This document shows positions 55,527 through 64,000 of a stretch of DNA of 64,000 nucleotides, one piece after another. A program made the position numbers and the translations under genes. Under the pieces are notes generated by a model. That model was not told the origin of the DNA, ran no database searches, and saw nothing but the letters and a program-made list of their open reading frames with translations. The stretch is from NCBI GenBank assembly GCA_002786355.1, contig PGCO01000001.1, forward strand, positions 124,001-188,000. The letters are read 5' to 3'. Position 1 is the stretch's first letter, and each line of letters starts with the position of its first letter. This DNA is from Sediminibacterium sp. FEMGT703S (GTDB taxonomy: Bacteria; Bacteroidota; Bacteroidia; Chitinophagales; Chitinophagaceae).

Positions 55527-56665
55527 TCTACTTTAAGCGTCTTTTTATAAAAGTCTACCCAAAGACTAGTGACGTCTTCTGCATCAAATTTCTGAGATAC
55601 ATAATTGAACCCATTGATGCCTAAAGAATTTCTCAGCGTTGAATCTTGATAAAGTAATTGCATTTTCGTTCTTAAATCATCAATATTACCCACCTGATGC
55701 CTCAAACCCGTTACACCATCTATCATGGTGTCTCTTAAACCATAAGTATCACTACAAATTACGGGGATTTTTAACATAGAGGCTTCAATTACACTAGTCC
55801 CAAAACCTTCTCGATAACTAGGAAAACAAAAAACATCCGCTATTTGCAATAATTTAAATGGTTCATTCGTATACCCAGTAAAAATAATATTATCACAATT
55901 GAATCTAGTTTTTACAATCAACTCAATATCCTCCTCATCAGCACCAATAAAAAAAAGTTTACAATTATTAAATGATTGATTCAGAGTGTAAAAGGATTCT
56001 GCTAAATCTAACACACCCTTGTCCTTGTTCAATCTGCCAAGAAAAACGTAAACAATAGAATTCTCCAAAATATTATATTTACGCCTAAGTCCTGCTCTTA
56101 TTTGACCATCACTTGTAAACTTAGCTTTATCGACTCCACTAATTGAACCTTCACCTAATACTATTGCATTAGTCTCACTAACAATTCTATTTTTAACTAA
56201 GAACTCTTTCTGTGATTTACCATCTAAAAGGATATTGGTTGCAATTTTAACAATAAGCATATCGGCGTATTGCAGCAAATTTTTTACAATTCCTTTTTTA
56301 GTATACCAAGCTTGTCCAGTAAAAATATGTACCCTAATAGGAACCCGAGCAATAAAAGCACAAATCATACCTATAAAACCAGCTTTGGGATCAATCGTAT
56401 GAACTGCATCAAACTGATGGGAAGATAAGTAACTTACTAAAGGGGATATACAGCCTAAATCTTTTAATAGACTAGGTTTTCTTTCAATTGATAAATTAAA
56501 AGTCTTAACAGAAGATGATAATTCTAAATTAAAGGGAGTATTCATATTAGTAACAATATGAATATCAAAATAGAACGAAAGACTATTAATATGATTAACT
56601 AGAAATTCATTTATAGATAAAGGAGAAGCTGCTATAAAGCATATTTTTTTTCTAGTTAAGGGCAT
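55523..56665 (-). CDS. Glycosyltransferase family 4 protein
   Basis: A 380-residue GT-B transferase, similar to transferases that add FucNAc/GalNAc-type sugars. Blocks: KKICFIAASPLSINEFLVNH at the N-terminus, HTIDPKAGFIGMICAFIARV and IRVHIFTGQAWY in the middle, and the C-terminal YVFLGRLNKDKGVLDL plus CFPSYREGFGTSVIEASML (EX7E-like). It is the last gene of the minus-strand run that starts beyond 64,000. Confidence 0.9.
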   Translation of the reverse strand: MPLTRKKICFIAASPLSINEFLVNHINSLSFYFDIHIVTNMNTPFNLELSSSVKTFNLSIERKPSLLKDLGCISPLVSYLSSHQFDAVHTIDPKAGFIGMICAFIARVPIRVHIFTGQAWYTKKGIVKNLLQYADMLIVKIATNILLDGKSQKEFLVKNRIVSETNAIVLGEGSISGVDKAKFTSDGQIRAGLRRKYNILENSIVYVFLGRLNKDKGVLDLAESFYTLNQSFNNCKLFFIGADEEDIELIVKTRFNCDNIIFTGYTNEPFKLLQIADVFCFPSYREGFGTSVIEASMLKIPVICSDTYGLRDTMIDGVTGLRHQVGNIDDLRTKMQLLYQDSTLRNSLGINGFNYVSQKFDAEDVTSLWVDFYKKTLKVD

Positions 56666-56669
56666 AAGA

Positions 56670-57530
56670 CTAACAACACTGATTTGAAATCAAAACCTGG
56701 TATTTTCTCATTGATTCTATACTAAGCTTGCTATTACGAAATTTAATAAAAAGTCCTTTAAACTTAAGTTTAAAGGACAAGCAGAATAATAAGGATTTAA
56801 AGTTAATAAACATTATTAGAATGAATACAAATATTCGATTGTTTATTAATGCACTATTCTTTTTAATACTTAAAACAACAATTTTAAGTCGCTGGGTATA
56901 ATTACTAGTTTTACTATCATTGGTTTCTCTGTAAAATAATACAGGCTCCTGTAAATTTTTAAATTTCGAATTAAAAAAGGTTCTAAAAAATAAATCATAA
57001 TCCTCTGCTCCACTAAGGTCTATATCGTATAAATTATCCTTAAACCAATTCAAATGACCCATTATTGTAGGATGTATAAATACAGAACTTTTCATTGCAT
57101 GATAAAAAGTTGAATATTCTTTTATTTTCCTGAGTCCAATTATACAATTTTTCTCATTTATAATAACAGCATTACTGCCGATTACATTAAAACTAGGATT
57201 TTGATTAAGAAATTCTACCTGAGTCATTAATCTATCGGGAAACATGATATCATCTGCATCCATTCTTGCAAAATATGTACCAGATGAAAACTTAATTACC
57301 TGATTTAAGCATATTGCAATACCAGCATTGTATTCATGGTGATAAAATTTAATCCTTTTATCATTAAATGATTTTATTATAGCTATAGTATTATCTGTAG
57401 AACCATCATCAAAAATAATCAGTTCAAAATTTGTAAATGTCTGGTTTAATACAGATTGAATTGCAAAAGCAATATATTTCTCCGCGTTATAAACAGGCAT
57501 CCCAATAGATACCATTATAGGGTTATCCAT
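56670..57530 (-). CDS. Glycosyltransferase family 2 protein
   Basis: A 286-residue GT-A transferase. VSIGMPVYNAEKYIAFAIQS, FELIIFDDGSTDNTIAII and FARMDADDIMFPDRL (the DxD metal-binding site, about residues 91-97) are all standard. The C-terminal 60 residues have a hydrophobic stretch (about 231-250) that may attach to the membrane. The ATG overlaps the fucosyltransferase gene by 16 bp. Confidence 0.92.
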   Translation of the reverse strand: MDNPIMVSIGMPVYNAEKYIAFAIQSVLNQTFTNFELIIFDDGSTDNTIAIIKSFNDKRIKFYHHEYNAGIAICLNQVIKFSSGTYFARMDADDIMFPDRLMTQVEFLNQNPSFNVIGSNAVIINEKNCIIGLRKIKEYSTFYHAMKSSVFIHPTIMGHLNWFKDNLYDIDLSGAEDYDLFFRTFFNSKFKNLQEPVLFYRETNDSKTSNYTQRLKIVVLSIKKNSALINNRIFVFILIMFINFKSLLFCLSFKLKFKGLFIKFRNSKLSIESMRKYQVLISNQCC

Positions 57531-58366
57531 TCCTTTGGTAATATTCGTTTTGCTAATTCGTTATTAAATCTATACCAATTCTTAGGTGCAACAACTATTT
57601 TATTATAATTATCATTCAACCAAGCAGCCCACCAACTAAAGGTACTATTTGCAATTATATGATGCTTACAGCTAGACATTAAGCAAAAATCTGTTAACAT
57701 GGATTGTTGGTAATTTTGCTCAGAAACAAAGTATGCAAGGTGGTTAAAATGCAAATGATCTTTAACCCAATCTATGTCATCTGAGAATACAAAGAAAACT
57801 GGATTTTTAACACGGACTGATACTTGCAGTATCGCTTTTTGATAATAATCCAATCCTAATACATTATGGTAGGAACTATTTAAGAAATCAGTTCTTCGAA
57901 TATGAACAGAAACAGATGTTTCACAATTTAAAACTAATGAAAAAAAATCGCTTTGCTGAATGATTGCCGCATCCATTGGAGTAAATATTGATTTTAAACT
58001 TTGACGATTAAATTCAACAAATTTAAGATCCTGCCAATACCCATCAAATAAAACAAAATGCAAAGAATTTTCAGAAAAAGACTTTTTTAAATTTTCAACC
58101 AGTATTTCATTAGACAATAAAGGAAGTAACTGCAATGCTTTTCGATTAATCCTATACCATTTATTGAAATAGTGTAAGAAGTGCTTTTCAGAAATATTAT
58201 TCTTTAAGCTACAATTAAAACCTGATATGCTTGAGCTGGAGAGATCACAAATTCCTTCGTGATTAACATAAACAACCACTTCCTTTGTTACACTATTTAG
58301 ATATTGACCAAATGAATACTGAAACATTTGATTTCCTAACCCACCCCAAAGTTTTACAAACTTCAT
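57515..58366 (-). CDS. Alpha-1,2-fucosyltransferase (GT11)
   Basis: A 283-residue GT11 inverting transferase using GDP-fucose. The N-terminal WGGLGNQMFQYSFGQYL is the family hallmark, and SVHIRRTD (about residues 153-160) is the HxRRxD GDP-fucose motif. FSDDIDWVK and IIANSTFSWWAAWLN complete the set. GDP-fucose could come from Gmd (47271) with a fucose synthase that is outside this window. It overlaps neighbours on both sides (16 and 4 bp). Confidence 0.93.
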   Translation of the reverse strand: MKFVKLWGGLGNQMFQYSFGQYLNSVTKEVVVYVNHEGICDLSSSSISGFNCSLKNNISEKHFLHYFNKWYRINRKALQLLPLLSNEILVENLKKSFSENSLHFVLFDGYWQDLKFVEFNRQSLKSIFTPMDAAIIQQSDFFSLVLNCETSVSVHIRRTDFLNSSYHNVLGLDYYQKAILQVSVRVKNPVFFVFSDDIDWVKDHLHFNHLAYFVSEQNYQQSMLTDFCLMSSCKHHIIANSTFSWWAAWLNDNYNKIVVAPKNWYRFNNELAKRILPKEWITL

Positions 58367-59280
58367 CTTCTAAAAAGTATCCATTTCTTAAAAAATAATT
58401 CTACTTCTTTTAAAAAACAAAATACCTTAACTAGCAAATTATTAATGTGTAGATACTCTTCAAAAAAATAAGCTTCACTTAAATATTTATGCCGTTCCAT
58501 TTCCAAATTCAGTGATTTTGGAGTTGATTTTGTAGAAACACCTTGTAAATGGGCAACTTCCGTATATCCATTAAGTACACAGACCCCTCCGGCATTTTGT
58601 ATTTGTTTTCCTAAAATCAATTCTTCATGATATAAAAATACATTTTCATCTAAGTAATTAATGGACTCCAAAAAATTTCTTGAAATCATAAAAGCAGCTC
58701 CATTAATAGTATCTGCAATTAGATATTTATTATTGAAAGGCATTTCTTCAAAATAAATATACTTTTTAAAAATTGAAGGGAATAATTTCTTGAAAATAGA
58801 AAAACTAAGAAGAAAAAGTTGACCAGTACTTAACAACTTTCTTACCTGAATTTGCCAGTATGCAGGTGCATGAAAATGAGTAGTTTTAACTAAGGGAGAA
58901 GTAGCAAAAATAGGAGAAGAGGAATTTATTTTAAAACCTTGTACTAATTTATTAATTAAATCACAATCATCAACAATTAAGTCACTATTTAAAACGAGAA
59001 AATAGTCAACTGGATTACTCGAATCAAACTTGAAACCCAAATTATTACCTGCTGAATATCCAAGATTTGAAACTGATTTAATTAGACAAATATCTTTAGG
59101 CAGATGATTTAATAAGTATAGATAGTCCGAAACTTCGCTATTGTTATCAACGACAACTATTTCAAGTATAGTGTATGTTTGATTTTTAATCTTTGAAACT
59201 AGATTAATAGTATATTCAGCAGTATTATAATTAAGAATTATTACCCTTACAGATTCACAAAATGAATTTCGCACTTTCAA
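58363..59280 (-). CDS. Glycosyltransferase family 2 protein, non-ATG start
   Basis: A 305-residue GT-A transferase with VRVIILNYNTAEYTINLV, EIVVVDNNSEVSDY, SNLGYSAGNNLGFKF, and LVLNSDLIV at the DxD position; it fits the WbbL-like subfamily. No ATG is available at the 5' end: a stop lies two codons before TTG 59280, and GTG 59274 is the alternative. A basic C-terminal segment (KEVELFFKKWILFRR) may touch the membrane. Confidence 0.85.
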   Translation of the reverse strand: MKVRNSFCESVRVIILNYNTAEYTINLVSKIKNQTYTILEIVVVDNNSEVSDYLYLLNHLPKDICLIKSVSNLGYSAGNNLGFKFDSSNPVDYFLVLNSDLIVDDCDLINKLVQGFKINSSSPIFATSPLVKTTHFHAPAYWQIQVRKLLSTGQLFLLSFSIFKKLFPSIFKKYIYFEEMPFNNKYLIADTINGAAFMISRNFLESINYLDENVFLYHEELILGKQIQNAGGVCVLNGYTEVAHLQGVSTKSTPKSLNLEMERHKYLSEAYFFEEYLHINNLLVKVFCFLKEVELFFKKWILFRR

Positions 59281-59297
59281 TATTCACTTATTCTTTA

Positions 59298-60491
59298 TTA
59301 AATTTTGAATATTCTCGATAGTACGCCAAAAATTCGGTCAAAATCTGAATCAGTCAAATTACTACCACTTGGCAAACATAACCCATTATCAAAAAATCTT
59401 TCACACACGCCCGTACCATAAAATTGCTTATTCTGAAATACTGGTTGTAAATGCATTGGCTTCCAAAGTGGCCTACATTCAATATTTTCTTCCATGAATG
59501 CACTTTGTATGATTTCAATCGTAAGATTATCACTCTTTTCTTTATCTAAAATAAAAGCAGTTAACCAAAAATTTGAATAAAAATGATTACTTGGTTCAGT
59601 ATGCATTTTAACATAATCAATCTTTTTAAAAAACTCTCGATAGCGTAAATTATTAGCTCTTCTTTGGCCAACTCTTTCATTAAGAACTTGCATTTGCCCT
59701 CTTCCAATAGATGCTAAAACATTACTCATCCTATAATTATAACCAATTTGAGAATGTTGATAATGGATGGCTGTATCTCTAGCTTGGGTACTCAAAAATC
59801 TAGCTTTCTCAACATACTCAATATTTTTAGAAACTAATGCTCCGCCTGAACTTGTTGTGATGATTTTATTTCCATTAAAACTTAAAATAGACATTTCACC
59901 AAAACTTCCACAACATAACCCATTGTATTTTGAACCCAAAGATTCAGCAGCATCCTCAATAATTGGGATATGATACGTTTGAGTTATATTAATTATTTCA
60001 GTCATTTTAGCAGGCATTCCATATAAATGAACAGGAATAATTGCTTTTATATATCCTTTCCCATTTTGAGGTTCTATTTGATTAATAATACCGTAACCCT
60101 GTTTTATTAAATCAATAATTGAATTTTCTAAATGTATAGGGTCCATGTTCCAGGTTTCTTCTTCAGAATCGATGAAAACTATTTCAGCCCCTTGATAAAT
60201 GACAGGGTTTGCAGTAGCGCAAAAGGTAAAACTTTGAACAATGACTACATCCTTAGTTCCTACTCCCAATATAACCATCGCTAAGTGTAATGCAGAAGTT
60301 CCAGATGATAAAACAGCAGTTGAAATATTCTTATCAGAAAACTCATTAAGATAATCTGATATATCATTTTCAAAAGCATTAACGCTTGGTCCAACAGGAG
60401 CAATCCAATTATCTTCGAATGTTTGTTTTATGAATTCTAATTCATCGCCTCCCATATGAGGAGATGAAAGCCAAATCTTTTGTTTTTCCAT
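59298..60491 (-). CDS. DegT/DnrJ/EryC1/StrS aminotransferase
   Basis: A 397-residue PLP enzyme with the PLP lysine in LSFNGNKIITTSSGGALV (about residues 200-217) and the cofactor Asp in PIIEDAAESLGS. The SFNGNKIITT form is common in aminotransferases acting on UDP-4-keto-6-deoxy sugars (PglE/LegC type). The gene is next to a short initiating transferase (60518), as the locus A-side set is. It is the third member of this family in the window. Confidence 0.9.
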   Translation of the reverse strand: MEKQKIWLSSPHMGGDELEFIKQTFEDNWIAPVGPSVNAFENDISDYLNEFSDKNISTAVLSSGTSALHLAMVILGVGTKDVVIVQSFTFCATANPVIYQGAEIVFIDSEEETWNMDPIHLENSIIDLIKQGYGIINQIEPQNGKGYIKAIIPVHLYGMPAKMTEIINITQTYHIPIIEDAAESLGSKYNGLCCGSFGEMSILSFNGNKIITTSSGGALVSKNIEYVEKARFLSTQARDTAIHYQHSQIGYNYRMSNVLASIGRGQMQVLNERVGQRRANNLRYREFFKKIDYVKMHTEPSNHFYSNFWLTAFILDKEKSDNLTIEIIQSAFMEENIECRPLWKPMHLQPVFQNKQFYGTGVCERFFDNGLCLPSGSNLTDSDFDRIFGVLSRIFKI

Positions 60492-60517
60492 ATCGCTTTG
60501 TCAAAAAATTAATAATT

Positions 60518-61123
60518 CTAATTATTCCCCATGAATTCACTCATGGTAATATTCTCACTCTGATTTATATCACTTCTCTTGAAAACACTTTTAAGTGTCA
60601 TAAATATAATTTTTAAATCTAAAAGAAAACTGACATTTTTTACATAATAATTATCTAGTTGAAATTTTTCTTGCCATGATATGCTATTCCTGCCATTCAC
60701 TTGTGCCCAACCGGTAATACCTGGTTTTACTAAATGCCTTCTCGCTTGCTCAATTGAATATCTATCTAAGTATTGTACTAAAAGGGGTCTTGGGCCAATT
60801 AAGCTCATATCGCCTTTTATAACGTTTATGAGTTGTAATAATTCATCAAGTGATGTTGCTCTAATTATGCTCCCAATTTTTGTAATGCGTAAATGATCGG
60901 GCAAAGGTGAACCATGCTGGTCAAAAGCATCAATCATTGTTTTAAATTTATATAATTTAAAAATTTTTGCATTACGCCCAGGACGCTTTTGAAAAAAGAA
61001 AGGATTTCCTTTATTTACAATTGATATAATTACTGTTGTGATTACTAAGATTGGAGACAAAACAATTAAAATCAAACAAGAAGTTAATATATCAGAAAAG
61101 GGCTTAAAAAATCGTATGTACAT
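60518..61123 (-). CDS. PglC-like initiating sugar transferase (second)
   Basis: A 201-residue phosphoglycosyl transferase with one N-terminal membrane helix (about 11-34), PFFFQKRPGRNAKIFKLYKF, ATSLDELLQLINVI, MSLIGPRPLL and GITGWAQVNGRN. The usual DELPQ here reads DELLQ. It starts a lipid-linked repeat unit. It differs clearly from the transferases at 35585 and 16443, so it probably serves another glycan or donor. Confidence 0.9.
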   Translation of the reverse strand: MYIRFFKPFSDILTSCLILIVLSPILVITTVIISIVNKGNPFFFQKRPGRNAKIFKLYKFKTMIDAFDQHGSPLPDHLRITKIGSIIRATSLDELLQLINVIKGDMSLIGPRPLLVQYLDRYSIEQARRHLVKPGITGWAQVNGRNSISWQEKFQLDNYYVKNVSFLLDLKIIFMTLKSVFKRSDINQSENITMSEFMGNN

Positions 61124-61164
61124 AGAAGGAATACTGGAAATTATTTTATTGAAACCTTATATAT

Positions 61165-62382
61165 CTATAATTGTGACATAATTTGAAGATACTTCTTTGC
61201 TACATCATCCCAATTACGATTCTCTTGTATCCATTTCTTACCTGATGATCCCATTTTAATTCTTTCTTCATTTGACATTGAGATAATCTCCAATAATGAA
61301 TCTTGTATAGCAAATGGATCTTCTGCTGGTATAAAAATACCTGATTTAGCTTCATTAATCATTGACTGATAACCACTATATGATGCTAAAACCATTCTAC
61401 CAGACATCATATAATCAATTAATTTATTGGGCGACCAACCATATTCCCAAATTTCGCTCTTTAAAGATGAAAAATAGAGTATATCACAAGCTTGTAGAAA
61501 ATCGGAGACTTCACTTCGCTCAACACTAGGAATAAACTGAATATTGCTTTGCTCACTGGTTTTTGATTTGTATTCCTCAACCATTCCACCTTTACCTAAA
61601 AAAACGAAATGAAATTTAGGATTTCCTTGCATAAGTTTCGTGCATTCAATAATTGCATCTAAGCCATTTGACAATCCAATGCTGCCTGCATAACCAATAA
61701 TAAATTTATCATTCGGTATATTAAATTTATTTCTTAATTCTAGGACAGATTTATTATTGGACTTAAAAAAATCTTGATCATACCCAAAAGGAACATAATC
61801 ACATTTAATCTTTTTATTATTAGTAACATTAAATACATGCTGCTTTAAATTAGGCATGGTTCCAATTACAATGTTAGCGTATTTGTAGCCCATTTTTTCT
61901 ACAATAGATAGTAAAATTATAAAAGGATTCCACTTTGAATAACCCCCTTCAACTACCATTGTTAATGGCCAAATATCCCGAATTTCAAATATCAATTTAG
62001 CCTTAAATTTTTTTCGCAGTATTAAACCGTTCAAAATTGTAATTAACGATAGAGATGAAACAAGAATAATATCTGGTTTTTGAACTTTTTTAAGAGGAGC
62101 AAAAAACAATTTTATCTCAAAATCAATCCAACTTAGAACTCTTAATAATGATATCGATTTTTTGTATTTTGTCGTCTTAATTCGCAACACATTAATATCA
62201 TCAATCTTCGAAAAGTTATATATTTTATTATATTCAGGATAGTGACCAAAATGACTCGAATCGGATGATATAATATTCACTTCATGATTCAACTTTACAA
62301 ATCGCCTTGATAAAGCAAAAAATCTGCTTTCAAATCCATTCTCATAAGAAGAAGCATATTTAGAAATGATTAAAATTCGCAT
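61165..62382 (-). CDS. Glycosyltransferase family 4 protein (WbuB-like)
   Basis: A 405-residue GT-B transferase. The N-terminus MRILIISKYASSYENGFESR is followed by LIFEIRDIWPLTMV (the DIWP segment is typical of WbuB-like GT4). The C-terminal half holds FIIGYAGSIGLSNGLDAII and the acceptor/donor region WSPNKLIDYMMSGRMVLA. It shares one base with the end of the WbpG-like gene upstream and likely adds the second sugar after the initiating transferase at 60518. Confidence 0.9.
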   Translation of the reverse strand: MRILIISKYASSYENGFESRFFALSRRFVKLNHEVNIISSDSSHFGHYPEYNKIYNFSKIDDINVLRIKTTKYKKSISLLRVLSWIDFEIKLFFAPLKKVQKPDIILVSSLSLITILNGLILRKKFKAKLIFEIRDIWPLTMVVEGGYSKWNPFIILLSIVEKMGYKYANIVIGTMPNLKQHVFNVTNNKKIKCDYVPFGYDQDFFKSNNKSVLELRNKFNIPNDKFIIGYAGSIGLSNGLDAIIECTKLMQGNPKFHFVFLGKGGMVEEYKSKTSEQSNIQFIPSVERSEVSDFLQACDILYFSSLKSEIWEYGWSPNKLIDYMMSGRMVLASYSGYQSMINEAKSGIFIPAEDPFAIQDSLLEIISMSNEERIKMGSSGKKWIQENRNWDDVAKKYLQIMSQL

Positions 62383-64000
62383 TACTGTTTGTATAATTTA
62401 GGGATTGAATTAACCACTTTTATCACTTCTACAAAATCAAGATTCAATGCATCCAAATACCACCGTATATTTTGGTAACGAGGTCTATTTTCATCCATTA
62501 TCAGCTCCATTGCTTTTTCACGGGTAATTTGACCTTCTCTAATTTGATTGCTCCTAAAAGTATCATGCTCTGTAAACCCAGCAACTGTATAATAAACATA
62601 ATTATAAAATGCAGCTGTTCCATCTCCAATTCGCCATGTTGTGCTGGTATCAATTGCTTTTTCCCAATTATAGGTATTCAATAAACAGTCATTCACGGCA
62701 TCTTCTTCCCAACTCCAATAATCAAAAATATGGTAATAGTCAAGCTTATCTGTGAAACTTCTATAATACTCACCAGAGAGGGTATCCCACAAAGAAGAAT
62801 TAAAATAACCAGGACTATCTAACATTGCTTTGAATCTTTTTGAGTGATATCGCAATTGCTTCATCATGCCATGACTATATACTTTCTTTTCTTCAAAATC
62901 AGGTTCAATATTTAGAAAACCCGTTTTAAAGTGAGTAACTTCTAAAGGATTCACGCCCCATAAGTTTAGATTAATTCCAGTTTGTTTTTTTATCGTTTCA
63001 ACATGTCTGAAAAAATGCTTATCTCCTGCGGTCAACATTGCCATCATTCCCAAATGGGGTGATTTAAGCCAGGCTTGCAAATTCATTCGAATATTTTTTC
63101 GCTTCAACGAGATATCGGCTGCAACGATAATATTTTCTACTCCCAATTGAGAACAAACCCTACTAATATTTCTTCTTCCTAGGTCCGTAACCATACCCCA
63201 GTCATAAGTATAGGTAACTGGTTTCATTTTGAGTTCTTCAACAATTAAATGCAAACCATAACAACTATCTCTACCTCCAGAAAATGGAACAATACAATCT
63301 AGCTCATTCCCTTTTCTTCTATATGGTTCTACTAACTTAAATAACTCTTCTTTAGGTTTAGGCTTATTTCTTAGTTTGTAATTTTTACAATAATTACAAA
63401 CCCCATCATTATCAAATTTGATAAATGGCATTGTTTCAGGTAAAACACACTTGGTACATCTTTTTATGTTTAGGTGCTTAAATTCTAATAACTTATCTTC
63501 AATTGTATTGAAGACAAATTCAGGAATTAAGTTTTCCGTTCTAGAATTATCATCCCTAATGTCTAAATCTAGATTAGAACTTGGTATATCTAAAATAATT
63601 GGCTCTAATTTTATTTGCTCTATTTTATTACAGCCAATCATCTTCAATCCATAACTCTCAGAAGCAAAATATGTTGCTTCATCATTTATTCCATAGTATA
63701 AACTGCCATTATTTGAAAAGAGTAAAATCTTACCTTGTTTGGGTAATACCAATGCACATGCTACTACCCCTTTACATAGACTAAGAATTTCTGTTGGGAG
63801 TTCTTCAATTTTATTACCAGCTTGCAAAAATTCTTCTGCAATTGCAACAATTGTTTCGGAATCAATTTTAAGGTTACGCTTCCCTTTCAAATTAGACCAT
63901 ATTTCGTCTTCATTTACAACAATTCCATTATGAATAGCAGCTATATTGCCTCTAATAACTGGTTGGTTATCCCCTAACCCATTTGTAATTAAACGGCTAT
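62382..64000 (-). CDS. WbpG/PseA-type N-acetyl sugar amidotransferase fused to a class II glutaminase domain (5' end missing)
   Basis: The frame runs open across the right edge, so this is a partial gene. The C-terminal ~360 residues form a WbpG/PseA-type amidotransferase: four cysteines in CTKCVLPET and CNYCKN (about 63,387-63,458) suggest a zinc site, and PFSGGRDSC (about 63,262-63,290) is the ATP-binding PP-loop. Upstream, GNIAAIHNGIVVNEDEIW (about 63,910-63,965) is typical of class II glutamine amidotransferases such as GlmS. A TTG inside the frame at 63890 is not the true start. Family members usually receive ammonia from separate HisH/HisF-like subunits. Confidence 0.85.
   Translation of the reverse strand, partial: SRLITNGLGDNQPVIRGNIAAIHNGIVVNEDEIWSNLKGKRNLKIDSETIVAIAEEFLQAGNKIEELPTEILSLCKGVVACALVLPKQGKILLFSNNGSLYYGINDEATYFASESYGLKMIGCNKIEQIKLEPIILDIPSSNLDLDIRDDNSRTENLIPEFVFNTIEDKLLEFKHLNIKRCTKCVLPETMPFIKFDNDGVCNYCKNYKLRNKPKPKEELFKLVEPYRRKGNELDCIVPFSGGRDSCYGLHLIVEELKMKPVTYTYDWGMVTDLGRRNISRVCSQLGVENIIVAADISLKRKNIRMNLQAWLKSPHLGMMAMLTAGDKHFFRHVETIKKQTGINLNLWGVNPLEVTHFKTGFLNIEPDFEEKKVYSHGMMKQLRYHSKRFKAMLDSPGYFNSSLWDTLSGEYYRSFTDKLDYYHIFDYWSWEEDAVNDCLLNTYNWEKAIDTSTTWRIGDGTAAFYNYVYYTVAGFTEHDTFRSNQIREGQITREKAMELIMDENRPRYQNIRWYLDALNLDFVEVIKVVNSIPKLYKQ

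Overview
The window looks like chromosomal DNA of a Bacteroidota bacterium, probably Chitinophagaceae or a close relative; the family call is inferred from gene content only. The signs are AT-rich DNA, almost no Shine-Dalgarno sequences, several TAnnTTTG-type -7 promoter boxes (some with a TTG at -33), an atpD-atpC pair separated from the other ATP synthase genes, a DUF4292 lipoprotein next to an EnvC-like protein, and several Wzi-family outer-membrane proteins. No rRNA, tRNA, CRISPR array, transposase or phage structural gene was recognised.

Positions 1-15,700 are mostly housekeeping with small accessory insertions. They hold a Fic AMP-transferase with an operator-like palindrome over its promoter; atpD and atpC; a three-gene membrane operon (YtxH-like, holin-X-like, unknown) divergent from an AI-2E family permease; and a glycerol block (glpK, glpD, glpF) split by a DUF4143-type ATPase gene with its own paired palindromes. 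Next come the DUF4292 lipoprotein and degenerate-LytM EnvC protein (envelope and division), a HigB/HigA-type toxin-antitoxin pair, a PH-like membrane protein and dut. Two intergenic regions here carry related nested hairpins: the central core is nearly identical, while the long paired arms differ in sequence but stay perfectly self-complementary.

From 15,730 to the right edge the window is one large surface-polysaccharide region. Locus A (about 16.4-32.4 kb) has a WcaJ-type initiating transferase, a Wzi-like barrel, a WecG/TagA transferase, a Wzx-type flippase, GT25, GT4 and GT2 transferases, a Wzy/O-antigen-ligase-type polymerase, a Wzz-like protein, an SLBB outer-membrane exporter and two more Wzi proteins. 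Locus B (about 32.4 kb to beyond the window) holds nucleotide-sugar enzymes: a PglF/WbpM-type dehydratase, three DegT-type aminotransferases, two tandem FdtA/QdtA-like cupins, a hexapeptide acyltransferase, WecB, Gmd and a WbpG/PseA-type amidotransferase. It also has two PglC-size initiating transferases, a second flippase, an EpsG-type polymerase, many glycosyltransferases including a GT11 fucosyltransferase, and a second Wzz / SLBB / Wzi / Wzi set around a divergent promoter region at about 49.5-49.8 kb.

The two export modules (SLBB exporter, Wzz-like protein, two Wzi barrels) are clear paralogues in different gene orders. With three initiating transferases, two flippases and two polymerases, this suggests at least two separate polysaccharides. 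Neither Wzz-like protein carries a tyrosine-kinase domain. The glycan genes of locus B are visibly more AT-rich than the housekeeping part, as expected for exchanged surface-sugar genes.
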